Numbered from the stretch's first letter, positions 36,501 to 45,244 are shown. The stretch: DNA of 64,000 bases from Lysinibacillus pakistanensis (GCF_030123245.1 NZ_CP126101.1:3160501-3224500); one strand, 5' to 3'. Numbers and translations are program-made. The notes: generated from the sequence alone by a model not told the origin.

Positions 36501-38652
36501 TTAAATGATAACTATCTACTATATTCGGGATATTTTTCGTTAATAATTTTCCAATTTGATAATGAAGCCTTGTCCGTTCTTCATCAGATAAATCATGATA
36601 GGCTACCTGCTGAATACGATCGTGTACAAACTGAAACTTCATATGAAATGTATGTAAAATACCCTCATGTTCAAACTTACTAGCCCATTTAAAATGGGCA
36701 TCCATTGGTACAATAAAGCCATGCTCTACAAGTGTACCCAAAAGCTTCAGCAAATCTTGGGCTGAAATGGAGACTAGCTTTAATAAGGAACTAAACTCAA
36801 AGCTTTGGCCAAAACAAGAGACAATTCTTAAAATCCCCTGAGCGTCTTTATCGAGAGTTGCCATTCTATTTTCAATAAAAGTCAGTAATTCATTATTAAA
36901 AAAGGACTGATTGTATTTATGAATACTAAATTGCCACTCTTTTGTTTCGGTATTGAAATAGATGGTATTACTTTGCTGTAAGGAACGAAAAGCTTCCTTC
37001 ACAAATAACGGATTTCCTTTTGTTAAACGAAATAATTGTGTAGAAATTAATTTAATGGTAGTTGATTTCGCATGTAATGATTCCTCTAGCCATAACCGTA
37101 CATCATCTTCCTCAAGAGGATTTATCTCTATATGCTGATTGGATGGGAAGTTTTTCAAGGACTTATAATTCTTTTTTAAATCCCCCTCCTCATTTGATCG
37201 AAAAGTAGTTATCCACATTAAATAGCCTGCTCGATGTTGTTCATATAGTTGGGTCATCATCTCAAGTGTACTAGCATTTGCCCATTGTAAATCATCCATT
37301 AACCATACAATTGGCTTCTTTTGCATGGCAAAGGCTAATAGAATCTTTTGCAAAGAACTAAATATATACGTATGTAGCTGTTTGGCATTTTCACGTACAT
37401 CTGTCCGAAAACCTGCTTCTTCTTTAAAAAACCATCGAAGCTCTGGTAGTAAATGAACAAGTCGATCTGTTACCATTAACTTTACATCATGAAATAGTTT
37501 GCGTAATGCTTGAACAGAATTCTCACCTTCTAAATAAACGATTTTCAATAAATTTCTTAAAGGCTGTACAACAGCTGTAAAGTCATTTTCTAGCTGTAAT
37601 TGCTCATACTTCGTTTCTACAAAATACCCTTTAGCAGCAGCAATGTCTCCCTTTAATGTATAAACAAGCTTAGATTTCCCAGACCCAGCTTTGCCAGAAA
37701 TCATTACTATTTTTTTTTCGCCATTTACCACCTGATGAAACATAGAAGAAAGGTCCATGATTTGTTGCTTTCTACCATAGTACTTTGTAGAAAGCACCGC
37801 ATTTAAATGAATGTCAAATTCACCTAAGTGGAAGTCATGAAGCGGTTCATCTATTAACAGTTTATGTTGAATTTGTAATAAATCCTCTCTTAGCCCGACA
37901 GCACTTTGATAGCGAAATTCTGGATTTTTCGCTAATAACTTTTCTATTATATTCCAAATAATAGGATGCGGATAAGGCTGAAGATTTACCAATGAATTCG
38001 GCACTTTTGTTAGAATTTCATAGATAAGCTCAGAAGATTCCTCTTTTTGGAAAGGTAATTGACCACTGAGTATTTCGTAAAAAATAATACCGAGTGCATA
38101 TAAATCAGAACGATGGTCAATTTCTAGATTAACTCTTCCGGTTTGTTCTGGTGCATAATATGGCAGCTGTTCAAGTCGCTCATAAAGATTTTCTATAATG
38201 ACGGGAGATTCTGCATCATATTTTAAACTGTATTCAGAACTTAGTAATTTTACCTTTAATGAATTGGGATTAATTAATATTTGGCTGGGATTCAAATTAA
38301 GATAGAGTAAATCACTTTGTTGCATTTTAATACAGGCATTCACAAGTTCAAGTGCAATTTGTAAAAATTGATGCAAAGAAATATGCTTATTTCTAAACTC
38401 ATGTAGGGGTACACCATTAAAATTTTCATAAATAATTGCGTATTGATTGTCAATATAATCAATGGCTAATGGCTTTAACAACCACGGATTTTGTTCGTTC
38501 GCAAACAATGAAAATTCATATTGCAGTCTAGCTCTCTTTTCGGCTGAATTATGATGAATACTTTTTACTAGTACTAAATTCTTGAATTTATTAATATACA
38601 TTCTTTGCAAATTCCAATCTTCTTTTGTTTGTAAAAGTATGCAATCATTCAC
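33514..38652 (-). CDS. Pseudokinase/AAA ATPase/TPR/GAF/sensor histidine kinase, 1712 residues
   Basis: Very large multi-domain signalling protein. Residues 1-265 resemble a Ser/Thr kinase (YYAPEQTGR near 165, HRSDLYALGIIFYEILSGQ near 180), but the catalytic loop reads YLNLNPSQIL at 117 (HRDxKPxN expected) and DFG is replaced by SSE near 138, so catalysis is unlikely. An AAA/STAND-like ATPase follows: GKAGSGKS at 320-327 and IVWLMDDLQWAN near 447. A long helical repeat region fills about 700-1240. A GAF domain spans about 1270-1415. HisKA has SISHELRSP with His 1494; HATPase has MENLMTNAMKY, SDSGIGIP and GIGLAI. This order is that of trifunctional kinase/ATP-binding/histidine-kinase proteins. 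The adjacent OmpR-type regulator converges on it. Confidence 0.93.
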   Translation of the reverse strand: MNDCILLQTKEDWNLQRMYINKFKNLVLVKSIHHNSAEKRARLQYEFSLFANEQNPWLLKPLAIDYIDNQYAIIYENFNGVPLHEFRNKHISLHQFLQIALELVNACIKMQQSDLLYLNLNPSQILINPNSLKVKLLSSEYSLKYDAESPVIIENLYERLEQLPYYAPEQTGRVNLEIDHRSDLYALGIIFYEILSGQLPFQKEESSELIYEILTKVPNSLVNLQPYPHPIIWNIIEKLLAKNPEFRYQSAVGLREDLLQIQHKLLIDEPLHDFHLGEFDIHLNAVLSTKYYGRKQQIMDLSSMFHQVVNGEKKIVMISGKAGSGKSKLVYTLKGDIAAAKGYFVETKYEQLQLENDFTAVVQPLRNLLKIVYLEGENSVQALRKLFHDVKLMVTDRLVHLLPELRWFFKEEAGFRTDVRENAKQLHTYIFSSLQKILLAFAMQKKPIVWLMDDLQWANASTLEMMTQLYEQHRAGYLMWITTFRSNEEGDLKKNYKSLKNFPSNQHIEINPLEEDDVRLWLEESLHAKSTTIKLISTQLFRLTKGNPLFVKEAFRSLQQSNTIYFNTETKEWQFSIHKYNQSFFNNELLTFIENRMATLDKDAQGILRIVSCFGQSFEFSSLLKLVSISAQDLLKLLGTLVEHGFIVPMDAHFKWASKFEHEGILHTFHMKFQFVHDRIQQVAYHDLSDEERTRLHYQIGKLLTKNIPNIVDSYHLSEVVKHFNYGQQLLNADEKQNLAIWNYKLGIAAKRIGLFDSAISFLTTSIELLPDNHWQSFRKMSVKIYANLGECAYLVGRYDVSEFHLTEALRHSKTVLEKLLIYNLKTLLYIESDNHTVGIEAGIKGLQITNMNIAENPSKIQLLKEYLLLRKALHNKSDIDLLKYPPIQDKEMDTLIHLIINMTASTFMLNPNLTGILLMRGLRLQLKYGNGTKSGVVYINYAMLLNAGFNNIQDSARFGKIAITFAENENNIYIKGRIYFVYGIFINHWTNPYESSLQYIQKAQHNSQEIGLHHLVSAASCFIVAIQFINGTPIQDLQQEIERQQQEFSIHASALSIDFLAEMGLWMNVLQNPNSPIDWAYPFAILDQPIIKMMHYSIRLKMSFLLGDDQHGKEFMEILKVIEKEIYTLPITPIYYFYRALWQFHFIHQKRYSSKTELRTYRMEISKSIRQFKKWAQYAPENYEHLYCLLMAENYRMKKQGENAILYYDRAIQLAQMNNFLQDAAISYERAANYYHAINHKKTARHYILCGIQVIKEWGANTVASHWEKVYHANHVPKGQHSGTVSFDMMTVFETTQSLATEIRMEDLLRKILFALLKHAGADVGYFIHRHHEQLQVLAQAEANETKFTIFHDHKIEEFSETMQSIVYFVLQSGEQLIIQNTQAQSVYLSAFSAAKSILCVPIHLKDEIIAILYLENTLITNAFHPTHVNLLKMISGQIAVSIENAKIYGELEKRVLSRTKELDETNNHLKKVNERLEKNELERKKLLHSISHELRSPITSTLGYIELILDGVIKEESEQEKYLIRSKERLLSLNVLIQDLFDLANLEAGRAEYTFIEVRAINLFQQFRFRFEREIKQLGLDYYADFYGHQEAQLLIDRARINQVMENLMTNAMKYTSNGSIQFLMYVEDTHLICSISDSGIGIPQSDIPFIFDSYYRASNVDKVDSHGIGLAICKQIVEQHNGEIYVESIEGEGSIFSFTLPLVIEKIKC

Positions 38653-38674
38653 CGTATGTGCCTCCCTTATTCAT

Positions 38675-38893
38675 TTATGTAGTGATTAATTTTGTAACCG
38701 CTTTATATTTTTGTAATTTATCTTTTAAATTCACTTCTTTATGTGAAGCTCCAGCAAAGCTGAAGACAAAGCTCTCTAACTTCTCTGGGGGGATATGGTA
38801 CTGCTCTAATTTCCGAGTAGTTCCATGAAGGTCAAGACATTCATTACAAAATACACAAATTGCAGATGCCTCACAATAATCTGCAATGTTCAA
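38675..38893 (-). CDS. Small Cys-rich protein between HD-GYP and kinase
   Basis: 72 residues, unrecognised. The TTG start at 38893 has AAGGAGG at a 5-base distance, one of the best ribosome sites here, so expression is credible. Cysteines cluster as YCEASAICVFCNEC (residues 6-19), which could bind a metal or a cluster. The rest is a charged helix ending AVTKLITT. It lies 68 bases after the HD-GYP gene and 22 bases before the giant kinase on the same strand, suggesting a three-gene operon and a role as a small accessory or sensor. Confidence 0.7.
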   Translation of the reverse strand: MNIADYCEASAICVFCNECLDLHGTTRKLEQYHIPPEKLESFVFSFAGASHKEVNLKDKLQKYKAVTKLITT

Positions 38894-38961
38894 AAGCTCC
38901 TCCTTACTAGTTGAGATATCTAGTAGAAACGGATTAATTTCTTTTGCATAAAATAGTCCTT

Positions 38962-40362
38962 CTAATAACTGAATAAAAAATTTGTTCGTAAATCTTGGTC
39001 AACTATAAAAAGTATAGCATCATTTTTTCTAGTTTCACTTCGTAATTGAAGCAGCATATTATTCAGGAGTTCCTTTAGAGTTAAACGCACAACCTTTAAG
39101 CGGACATCCTCCATCACTAGTTGTTGTTCAATTACCTCAAAAATTTGGTAGATAGGGATATAGATCTTAGTAAAGCACTCAGCGAACGTATACTGATCCA
39201 TCAACTGCCGATAGTACTTTTCCATTAAATTTATTTCACCATTTATTAAATACTCAGAGAATTTTTGGAATAGCTTTTCGGGTGTTTCCACGTAATAGGA
39301 AATTAACTTGACTACTTTAAGCTGAAAATCAAATGGTAACCTAAAGACTTTATTTGTATCTAGCCTTCTTACAATTGGAAGGAGTGGATACATATTATTG
39401 ACATTATCTACTAGAGCATGAGAACCATCTGATAATAACACAATTGAATTTTGGGGATAAATACCAATAAAATCGACAAATCTGGCCAAAAGCTTTTCAT
39501 CAAGAAGATGCTTTTCTTTATAAATAATTGCCATTGCTTCGGCAGCTCCGACCTCGCGTTTATAGGGTCGATTTAATGTAAGAGCTGAGTAAATATCGAT
39601 TAGCTGTAATATGAATACTTCTCTAGGTATATCAGACTCCTCTAGTCCATCTGGATACCCGGAGCCATCGATTCGCTCATGATGTGACTTAGCTAAATAA
39701 GCAATGGATACAAGTCCTAAATCGCACAATAAATCATAGCCAAACTGTGTATGCTTCTGCATGACTTCAAACTCACTAGGTGAAAGTCTTCCCTCTTTTT
39801 TTAAAATAGCCAGTGGTATTTTCAGCTTCCCAATATCATGAAATAAAAATCCAAGCGCACAATGTTCTAAATTTTGTATGCCTTCTTTTTTAGCAAATAG
39901 AGTACATAATGTAAATACATCGATAGCGTGCATATATGTGTATGTGTCATAATCTTTTAACGTATTGAGCAGTTTTCGATAATGGCTATTTTCCATATAG
40001 CGGTGAAATAAATTGCGTATAAATAGTATATCGTCCATATTTTTTAATACATGACCATACCGAATCTCCGTGCTCAATTCTCCTAATGCCTGTAGAAAAA
40101 GAGAATTTTCTGTCTCACTATTTACAACGGTCTTCTCGTGCAGTTTTACACCTAACAGCCCATCCTGTTCAGCTTGAAGGTCTGTTTCTACAATCCGTGT
40201 CTGAATATAAACATCGTGAACATGGCGATTTTTCAATAATGTTATAATTCTTGCTGTTATTACACTTCCCTTTTTCATCAACAAACGATTTTCAACATAT
40301 AAATCCTGCCCAAGAACCAATCCTTCCTGTAAATCAACAATGTTTGTTTTAACTAACTTCAA
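38962..40362 (-). CDS. HD-GYP domain phosphodiesterase
   Basis: About 466 residues; probable c-di-GMP (or related) phosphodiesterase, cytosolic. The TTG at 40362 has AGAGGAG eight bases upstream and gives MKLVKTNIVDLQEG. Residues 1-70 form the short beta domain usual ahead of HD-GYP. The HD motif is in GFLFHDIGKLKIP, followed by KSHHERIDGSGYPDGLEE, which holds both HHE and the GYP signature, so the metal site looks complete. A C-terminal extension of about 150 residues is unassigned. It leads the operon with the small Cys-rich protein and the giant kinase. Confidence 0.9.
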   Translation of the reverse strand: MKLVKTNIVDLQEGLVLGQDLYVENRLLMKKGSVITARIITLLKNRHVHDVYIQTRIVETDLQAEQDGLLGVKLHEKTVVNSETENSLFLQALGELSTEIRYGHVLKNMDDILFIRNLFHRYMENSHYRKLLNTLKDYDTYTYMHAIDVFTLCTLFAKKEGIQNLEHCALGFLFHDIGKLKIPLAILKKEGRLSPSEFEVMQKHTQFGYDLLCDLGLVSIAYLAKSHHERIDGSGYPDGLEESDIPREVFILQLIDIYSALTLNRPYKREVGAAEAMAIIYKEKHLLDEKLLARFVDFIGIYPQNSIVLLSDGSHALVDNVNNMYPLLPIVRRLDTNKVFRLPFDFQLKVVKLISYYVETPEKLFQKFSEYLINGEINLMEKYYRQLMDQYTFAECFTKIYIPIYQIFEVIEQQLVMEDVRLKVVRLTLKELLNNMLLQLRSETRKNDAILFIVDQDLRTNFLFSY

Positions 40363-40536
40363 AAATAACACTCCTCTACTTTTATACATAAATCACTATA
40401 AAAGATGAAGGTTAAAATCTGATTAAATAGTATGTAAATTTTAAAAATGGCATGAGAATATATCCATACAAGGAAAAATATGATGTATATCAATTGAACG
40501 GCATAAATGAAATGCATTAAGTATAAAGATATAGGA

Positions 40537-40569
40537 AAAAGGCTGAACGATTTATAATCGTACAGCCTA
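40537..40569 (-). terminator. Terminator of the membrane-protein gene
   Basis: Read on the minus strand, AGGCTG-T-ACGATT pairs with AATCGT-T-CAGCCT around a short AT loop and is followed by TTTTTCC. It lies 26 bases after the stop of the leftward gene at 40595. The 200 bases between it and the HD-GYP gene are AT-rich with no gene seen. Confidence 0.82.
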
Positions 40570-40594
40570 GAGATAAAATTAATTGTTGTAGAAC

Positions 40595-41632
40595 TTATGA
40601 ATTTACTCCCATCCCTTGGACAAGAATTGTTTTCAATTCTTGCTTTTGGTCTGCTTTAATAGCGACATTGTGATATTTCTTTTTTATGCCTAGCATAAAC
40701 GTAACATCAATAGGCTCCTTCAGCTTTAAGATAAACTGAGGATACGCCTCATCGAAATCACGTGCCACAAAATCAATAGTATCTTTCGATAATTTTCCTT
40801 CTAATTCATGTTTATCCTCAATAAGCGCTTCAATATTATCAAAACGAATTTCTGCTCGTTTCATTAAACCTAATGATAAATATAACTTATCAGCTGTAAC
40901 ATGCACAGGATTTAAACGAACAGCCTGCATATCCGCTATAAAAAATATAACGGAGTAGACATTTAAAATAAGCAAAATAATAGAGAGAACCATCGACTTT
41001 TCATGTAGCCACCAATGGATGCCAATTGTTTCAATAACAATGCCATGAATAAGCATAATCTGGAAGGCGATATAACTAGAACTCTTATGCAAGGTTAAGC
41101 CTGAACGCTCTTTTCTTTTCCAGCTTGCGAAAGCATAGTAAAGCATCAAAAAGTCAGTGCACAACATTTGAATAATTAAATGCTTTGGTGCATGTTTTTC
41201 AACTGCTTTTGAAAAAGAGAACAAATCTGGTAGATTACTTAATCTTACATCCGCTAGTATTTTAGGCATATAGCGGACAAATGTCACAAGAAGCAAAATT
41301 TCTAATAGTATAATTGAACCTTCAATCACAAACCCAGCCCATGTAATGGCTACAAATGGCTGAAGATGATCGATTGGAATTATAAATCGAGCTACAATAC
41401 AACCAGCAGCGGCTAAAAGAATGGCTTGTTTTACAGAGTACTTACCTTTATAAAGCATAAATAAAATCGGCATAACAATGACGAAATCAATTAATGAGCC
41501 AATGACTACTCCTTTTGTTTCTGCTGGTAAAATGGATAAACCTAAACCCGTGTTATAAAGTGTGTAATTACTGGCAAGAACGACTAATAAAAAAGCTAGC
41601 CATACATTTTGCTTTTTCTTGAAAACAATCAT
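40595..41632 (-). CDS. Multi-pass membrane protein with cytosolic C-terminal domain
   Basis: 345 residues. About six hydrophobic spans occupy residues 10-235. Residues 240-345 form a soluble domain with HVTADKLYLSLGLMKRAEIRF, a pattern close to bacterial PH-like domains. Related bacillus proteins exist but carry no reliable function; some are mislabelled as carotene oxygenases, which the sequence does not support. The ATG follows AAGGAGTGATAATGT. It stands alone between the HD-GYP operon and an AraC regulator. Confidence 0.72.
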   Translation of the reverse strand: MIVFKKKQNVWLAFLLVVLASNYTLYNTGLGLSILPAETKGVVIGSLIDFVIVMPILFMLYKGKYSVKQAILLAAAGCIVARFIIPIDHLQPFVAITWAGFVIEGSIILLEILLLVTFVRYMPKILADVRLSNLPDLFSFSKAVEKHAPKHLIIQMLCTDFLMLYYAFASWKRKERSGLTLHKSSSYIAFQIMLIHGIVIETIGIHWWLHEKSMVLSIILLILNVYSVIFFIADMQAVRLNPVHVTADKLYLSLGLMKRAEIRFDNIEALIEDKHELEGKLSKDTIDFVARDFDEAYPQFILKLKEPIDVTFMLGIKKKYHNVAIKADQKQELKTILVQGMGVNS

Positions 41633-42028
41633 ACATTATCACTCCTTATTTTACTTACCTGTTCTTCATTAATTAATCATTCCTCTAACACATTTTGACT
41701 TAATTTCTGAATAATCTCCCTTAGCAGCAACAATTTATTCAGTTCAAGCCTTGAATAATATTTAGAAATAATATACCGTTTGATTTCTTCTTCCCTTTCA
41801 AATACTCCATACCCTTTCTATCTAGTTGTACAATTATTTCTCGATTATTTTCAGGATTGATGCTTCGAAAAGCATAACATTTTCATTCAATTCAATCCTT
41901 AAAGTAATATTAATAGTAAAGTTATCTTCACTATTAATATCACCTTATTATTTATGGTTATAATTGTCAATGACTCCATCAAAAATAGGTGTTTTTATGC
42001 TACTGTTTTGTCAAAAATTTTTCATATA
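41633..42028. other. 396-base gap with an inverted repeat and possible decayed frame
   Basis: No intact gene. An 11-bp perfect inverted repeat, ATATTAATAGT (41907-41917) and ACTATTAATAT (41930-41940), is the clearest signal. On the minus strand, pieces such as AFRSINPENNREIIVQLDR and FEREEEIKRYIISKYYSRL appear in successive frames between about 41870 and 41680, as in a frameshifted remnant, but I cannot name a family. Confidence 0.45.
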
Positions 42029-42925
42029 TTATCTTCTACAAAATCTTTTGCGATAAACATATGGAGAAAATCCTGTATAATCCTTAAATTTTTCTATAAA
42101 ATAACTAACTGTACTAAATCCTGTTGTTGATGCAATGCTAGTGATGGATTGCTCACTATCTCGTAATAACTGCAAACTTTTACGAAGACGATACAGTAAT
42201 AAATAGCTGAATGGTGACATACCCACCATTTTTTTAAACAAACGACTGCATTCTTCCCTGCTTAAATAAACATGTGCGGCTAATTGCTCCAATATTATTT
42301 TCTCTGCATAATTCACATGTAAATAATCCAGCATTTCCTTCACACGTTCATGCTGGACAATTTTCGTAGGTTCTAGCATTTCAACGGTCAGCATGGATTG
42401 CGTTAGCATAGCTTCCCAAATGGCTACAAGCTCTCTCCAAACCTTTAACTCATAAAAATCATTCTGCATTTGTAATATGCCTGCGATCTCTTTTACCTTT
42501 TGTGCTAAATAACCTGAAAGCCTTACATAAGGTAAACGATTACTTGTAATGTATGGTTTTACATATTTCTCGGTAAATACACTTCCCTCATGTCCTCCTA
42601 GCAACATTGGGTCCACATTGAGACAGTAAATTCTTGCTAGATTTATTTCATACGGCTTTGCCTCGTGCAACCCTAAAGCATTAATAAATAGTCCATCTCC
42701 CTCCTTGAGTATAAAAACGTCCCCTCCTACTCGATATTCTATACGACCTTCTTTCACATAAACGAATTGAATCTCTTTATGCCAATGCAATGGCAAAAAA
42801 TCTAAGCTTTCTAGTCGCATAGTCGTCTCGTACAAAGCAACTGGAAATGCCTTCGTTCCATGTGAGGTTAGTTCTTGTAAATCCTTTGCAATTTTTATAT
42901 GAGTTAAGACCATTTCTCTATTCAC
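42029..42925 (-). CDS. AraC-family transcriptional regulator with cupin domain
   Basis: 298 residues. Residues 30-110 form a cupin sensor (LPLHWHKEIQFVYVKEG, then LKEGDGLFINALGLHEAKP). The C-terminal 100 residues are two helix-turn-helix units: LEQLAAHVYLSREECSRLFKKM and SITSIASTTGFSTVSYFIEKF, then YTGFSPYVYRKRF. Divergent from an EamA-type exporter across 97 bases containing the palindrome TCAATATATTGA next to its own start; it probably regulates that exporter. Confidence 0.9.
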   Translation of the reverse strand: MNREMVLTHIKIAKDLQELTSHGTKAFPVALYETTMRLESLDFLPLHWHKEIQFVYVKEGRIEYRVGGDVFILKEGDGLFINALGLHEAKPYEINLARIYCLNVDPMLLGGHEGSVFTEKYVKPYITSNRLPYVRLSGYLAQKVKEIAGILQMQNDFYELKVWRELVAIWEAMLTQSMLTVEMLEPTKIVQHERVKEMLDYLHVNYAEKIILEQLAAHVYLSREECSRLFKKMVGMSPFSYLLLYRLRKSLQLLRDSEQSITSIASTTGFSTVSYFIEKFKDYTGFSPYVYRKRFCRR

Positions 42926-43022
42926 CTCAATATATTGATACTTTTAACCATTAAATCGATATTTATTACACCTATAAGTCCTTATAATTTCTTTATATTG
43001 ATAGTTTAGGAGATGTTTCAAA

Positions 43023-43940
43023 ATGAATCAAACACAACTTAATAAACGTACTTTTGGTTTTATTCTCGTCATTCTAGGGGCAAGCTTTTGGGGTATTGGC
43101 GGGACTGTTGCGCAAAAGCTTTTTCAGCAGGAAAATATCGAAGTAGGATGGCTTGTTTCAAGTCGCCTTCTTATAGCAGGTCTATTATTAATCGGAGTCT
43201 ATAAAATAACACATTGGAATAATTCAATTTTTGTTATGTTTCGTACAAAGCACAATGCCTTCAGACAAATATTATTTAGTTTACTAGGCATGCTTGCAGT
43301 TCAATATACGTATATGATGTCGATTTCAATCGGTAACTCAGCTGTCGCGACATTACTTCAATACCTAGCTCCACTTTTTATTATGGGCTATTATCTAATA
43401 ACAAAGCATAGTCAATTAACAAGGCAGGATGGTATTGCTGTCACACTGACGTTGGTTGGTACTTTTTTATTACTTACAAACGGCTCCTTTTCAACCCTCT
43501 CTGTTCCAGGTTTGGCAGTATTTTGGGGCATTTTATCTGGTCTCTCTGCAGCTTTTTATACGCTATATGCTGTTCCGCTGTTACAGCAATTTCATTCATT
43601 GCTAGTGGTAGGGTGGTCGATGGTTATTGGTGGTATTGTGATGAGTCTATTTCATCAACCGTGGCAAATTAACATGTCTAATTGGGAATTGTCAACCATT
43701 GCTTATTTTTTGTTTATTGTTATTTTTGGAACAATGCTAGCCTTCTGGTTTTATATTGCTAGCCTACATTATTTAACGCCGAAAGAAACAAGCTTACTTG
43801 GCAGTTTAGAACCTTTAACAGCTGTTATGACAAGCGTGTTATGGCTCAAAATTAACTTTGGAGGTTTTCAGTTGCTTGGAACGATGCTAATCCTTTGTAT
43901 GATTCTGTATCTCACGGTCTTTCCCAAAAAGCAACAATAA
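43023..43940 (+). CDS. EamA/DMT-family exporter
   Basis: 305-residue drug/metabolite transporter with ten hydrophobic spans in two EamA repeats. Repeat 1 starts GFILVILGASFWGIGGTVAQKLF, and SIGNSAVATLLQYLAPLFIM near residue 103 ends it. Repeat 2 ends with LTPKETSLLGSLEPLTAVM near residue 258, the typical E-P motif. Substrate unknown, perhaps an amino acid or amine. TAGGAGA precedes the ATG. Divergent from the AraC regulator. Confidence 0.88.
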   Translation: MNQTQLNKRTFGFILVILGASFWGIGGTVAQKLFQQENIEVGWLVSSRLLIAGLLLIGVYKITHWNNSIFVMFRTKHNAFRQILFSLLGMLAVQYTYMMSISIGNSAVATLLQYLAPLFIMGYYLITKHSQLTRQDGIAVTLTLVGTFLLLTNGSFSTLSVPGLAVFWGILSGLSAAFYTLYAVPLLQQFHSLLVVGWSMVIGGIVMSLFHQPWQINMSNWELSTIAYFLFIVIFGTMLAFWFYIASLHYLTPKETSLLGSLEPLTAVMTSVLWLKINFGGFQLLGTMLILCMILYLTVFPKKQQ

Positions 43941-44092
43941 TACTGACGAATAAAATCTAGCGAATGCAAATTCGAGGACACAAGCTGTTTAGTACTTCAC
44001 TTAAGCATGATAGGCGATCTTTACTGATGTTTATGTGGGATAAAATTTAAATTAATACATAAAATTTACATATTTTATATATCTTTTATCCC

Positions 44093-44113
44093 TTTCAGTC
44101 TATTATACTGAAA
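44093..44113 (+). promoter_or_regulatory. Inverted repeat over a candidate -10 region
   Basis: TTTCAGT and ACTGAAA, seven-base arms around CTATTAT, with TATTATACT usable as a -10 region. It lies 28 bases upstream of the Cj0069-family gene. A repressor site is plausible but nothing identifies the protein. The rest of this 200-base gap shows no gene. Confidence 0.4.
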
Positions 44114-44140
44114 CTATCATCATACTAAGGAGGTATTTAT

Positions 44141-45187
44141 ATGGATAAAAAAGTTATATTTTTCGAGGTTCGTGGTGGGTCAGATAAGGGACCAGATGGC
44201 TATAGGAAAGATACAATGCCAATGGTGGATGCATTAAAGCAACGTGGTCAGAATGCGGAGGTTATTTTCTTTGATGTGACAAGAAAAGAAGAAATTTATA
44301 ATTACGTGAAAGAAAATGGAGTCGCTTATGTATCACGTATTAATCCTGGAAATTTACAGCATGAGGAAGAATACTTTGCGATGTTACGAGACCTATGTAA
44401 TGCAGGTGTCATTGGAATGCCGCACCCTGATGCCATGATTGGTTATGGCTCGAAAGATGTCTTATCAAAATTGTCCTCTACCAATTTAGTGCCTGATGAT
44501 ACATTTGCCTATTATACAATTGAAGCCTTTAAAGCCCAATTTCCTACCTCTCTGGCTATTACAGAACGCGTTTTAAAGCAAAATCGTGGTTCAACAGGAG
44601 AAGGAATTTGGCGAGTAAAATTGGTAGAACCTCTTGCAGAAGGAGTCACAGAGGTACCACTTGATGCTCAAATTAAATGTACGGAAGCCAAGGATAATCA
44701 TGTGGAATATTGGAAGCTTAGTGATTTTATGATGTTTTGCGAGCAGTACATTACAGGTGCAAATGGCATGCTTATCGATATGCGCTTCCTGCCACGTATT
44801 ACAGAGGGGGAAATTCGCTTATTTATGTTACGTGATAAACCCGTACACGTTGTACATAAAAAGCCAGCAGATTCTGAGGATGCCTTTAGCGCTACATTAT
44901 TTTCTGGTGCCAAGTACCGCTACGATTCTCCAGACGACTGGGAAGAGCTGGTGCAAAACTTCTTAACACAGCTACCTCTTGTCACTAGCCTGCTTGGTGG
45001 TTATGATTTGCCATTAATATGGACGGCTGATTTCATGTTAGATACTGATGCAGCAGGAGAAGATTGCTATGTTTTAGGTGAGATGAATTGCTCTTGTGTA
45101 GGCTTTACTTCTGAGCTTACCTTAGCACACCAAGTAGCTGAGGAAATTATCGCTTGCATCAGGGAGCGTACAGAGGTTTCCGCTTAA
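44141..45187 (+). CDS. Cj0069-family protein (ATP-grasp-like)
   Basis: 348 residues. It begins with a Rossmann-like segment (VIFFEVRGGSDKGPDGYRKD) and contains KQNRGSTGEGIWRVKL near residue 147 and MIDMRFLPRITEGEIRLFM-like strands near 210, with acidic residues late (WTADFMLDTD, LGEMNCSCVG) as in ATP-grasp metal sites. It matches proteins named after Campylobacter Cj0069, of unknown substrate. Strong AAGGAGG precedes the ATG. Single-gene unit closed by a good terminator. Confidence 0.78.
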   Translation: MDKKVIFFEVRGGSDKGPDGYRKDTMPMVDALKQRGQNAEVIFFDVTRKEEIYNYVKENGVAYVSRINPGNLQHEEEYFAMLRDLCNAGVIGMPHPDAMIGYGSKDVLSKLSSTNLVPDDTFAYYTIEAFKAQFPTSLAITERVLKQNRGSTGEGIWRVKLVEPLAEGVTEVPLDAQIKCTEAKDNHVEYWKLSDFMMFCEQYITGANGMLIDMRFLPRITEGEIRLFMLRDKPVHVVHKKPADSEDAFSATLFSGAKYRYDSPDDWEELVQNFLTQLPLVTSLLGGYDLPLIWTADFMLDTDAAGEDCYVLGEMNCSCVGFTSELTLAHQVAEEIIACIRERTEVSA

Positions 45188-45210
45188 CTAATTAACATTT
45201 ACAAACAAAA

Positions 45211-45244
45211 ATAAAAAGTGCGATCATGTAAATCGCACTTTTTT
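45211..45244. terminator. Bidirectional terminator
   Basis: AAGTGCGAT (45216-45224) pairs perfectly with ATCGCACTT (45232-45240), with AAAAA before and TTTTTT after. It serves the Cj0069-family gene and the convergent LysE-type gene. Confidence 0.9.

Noticed and set aside
33514..38652. Several 60-100 codon frames inside the giant kinase gene on both strands
   Set aside because: All are shadows of the 1712-codon frame, without ribosome sites.
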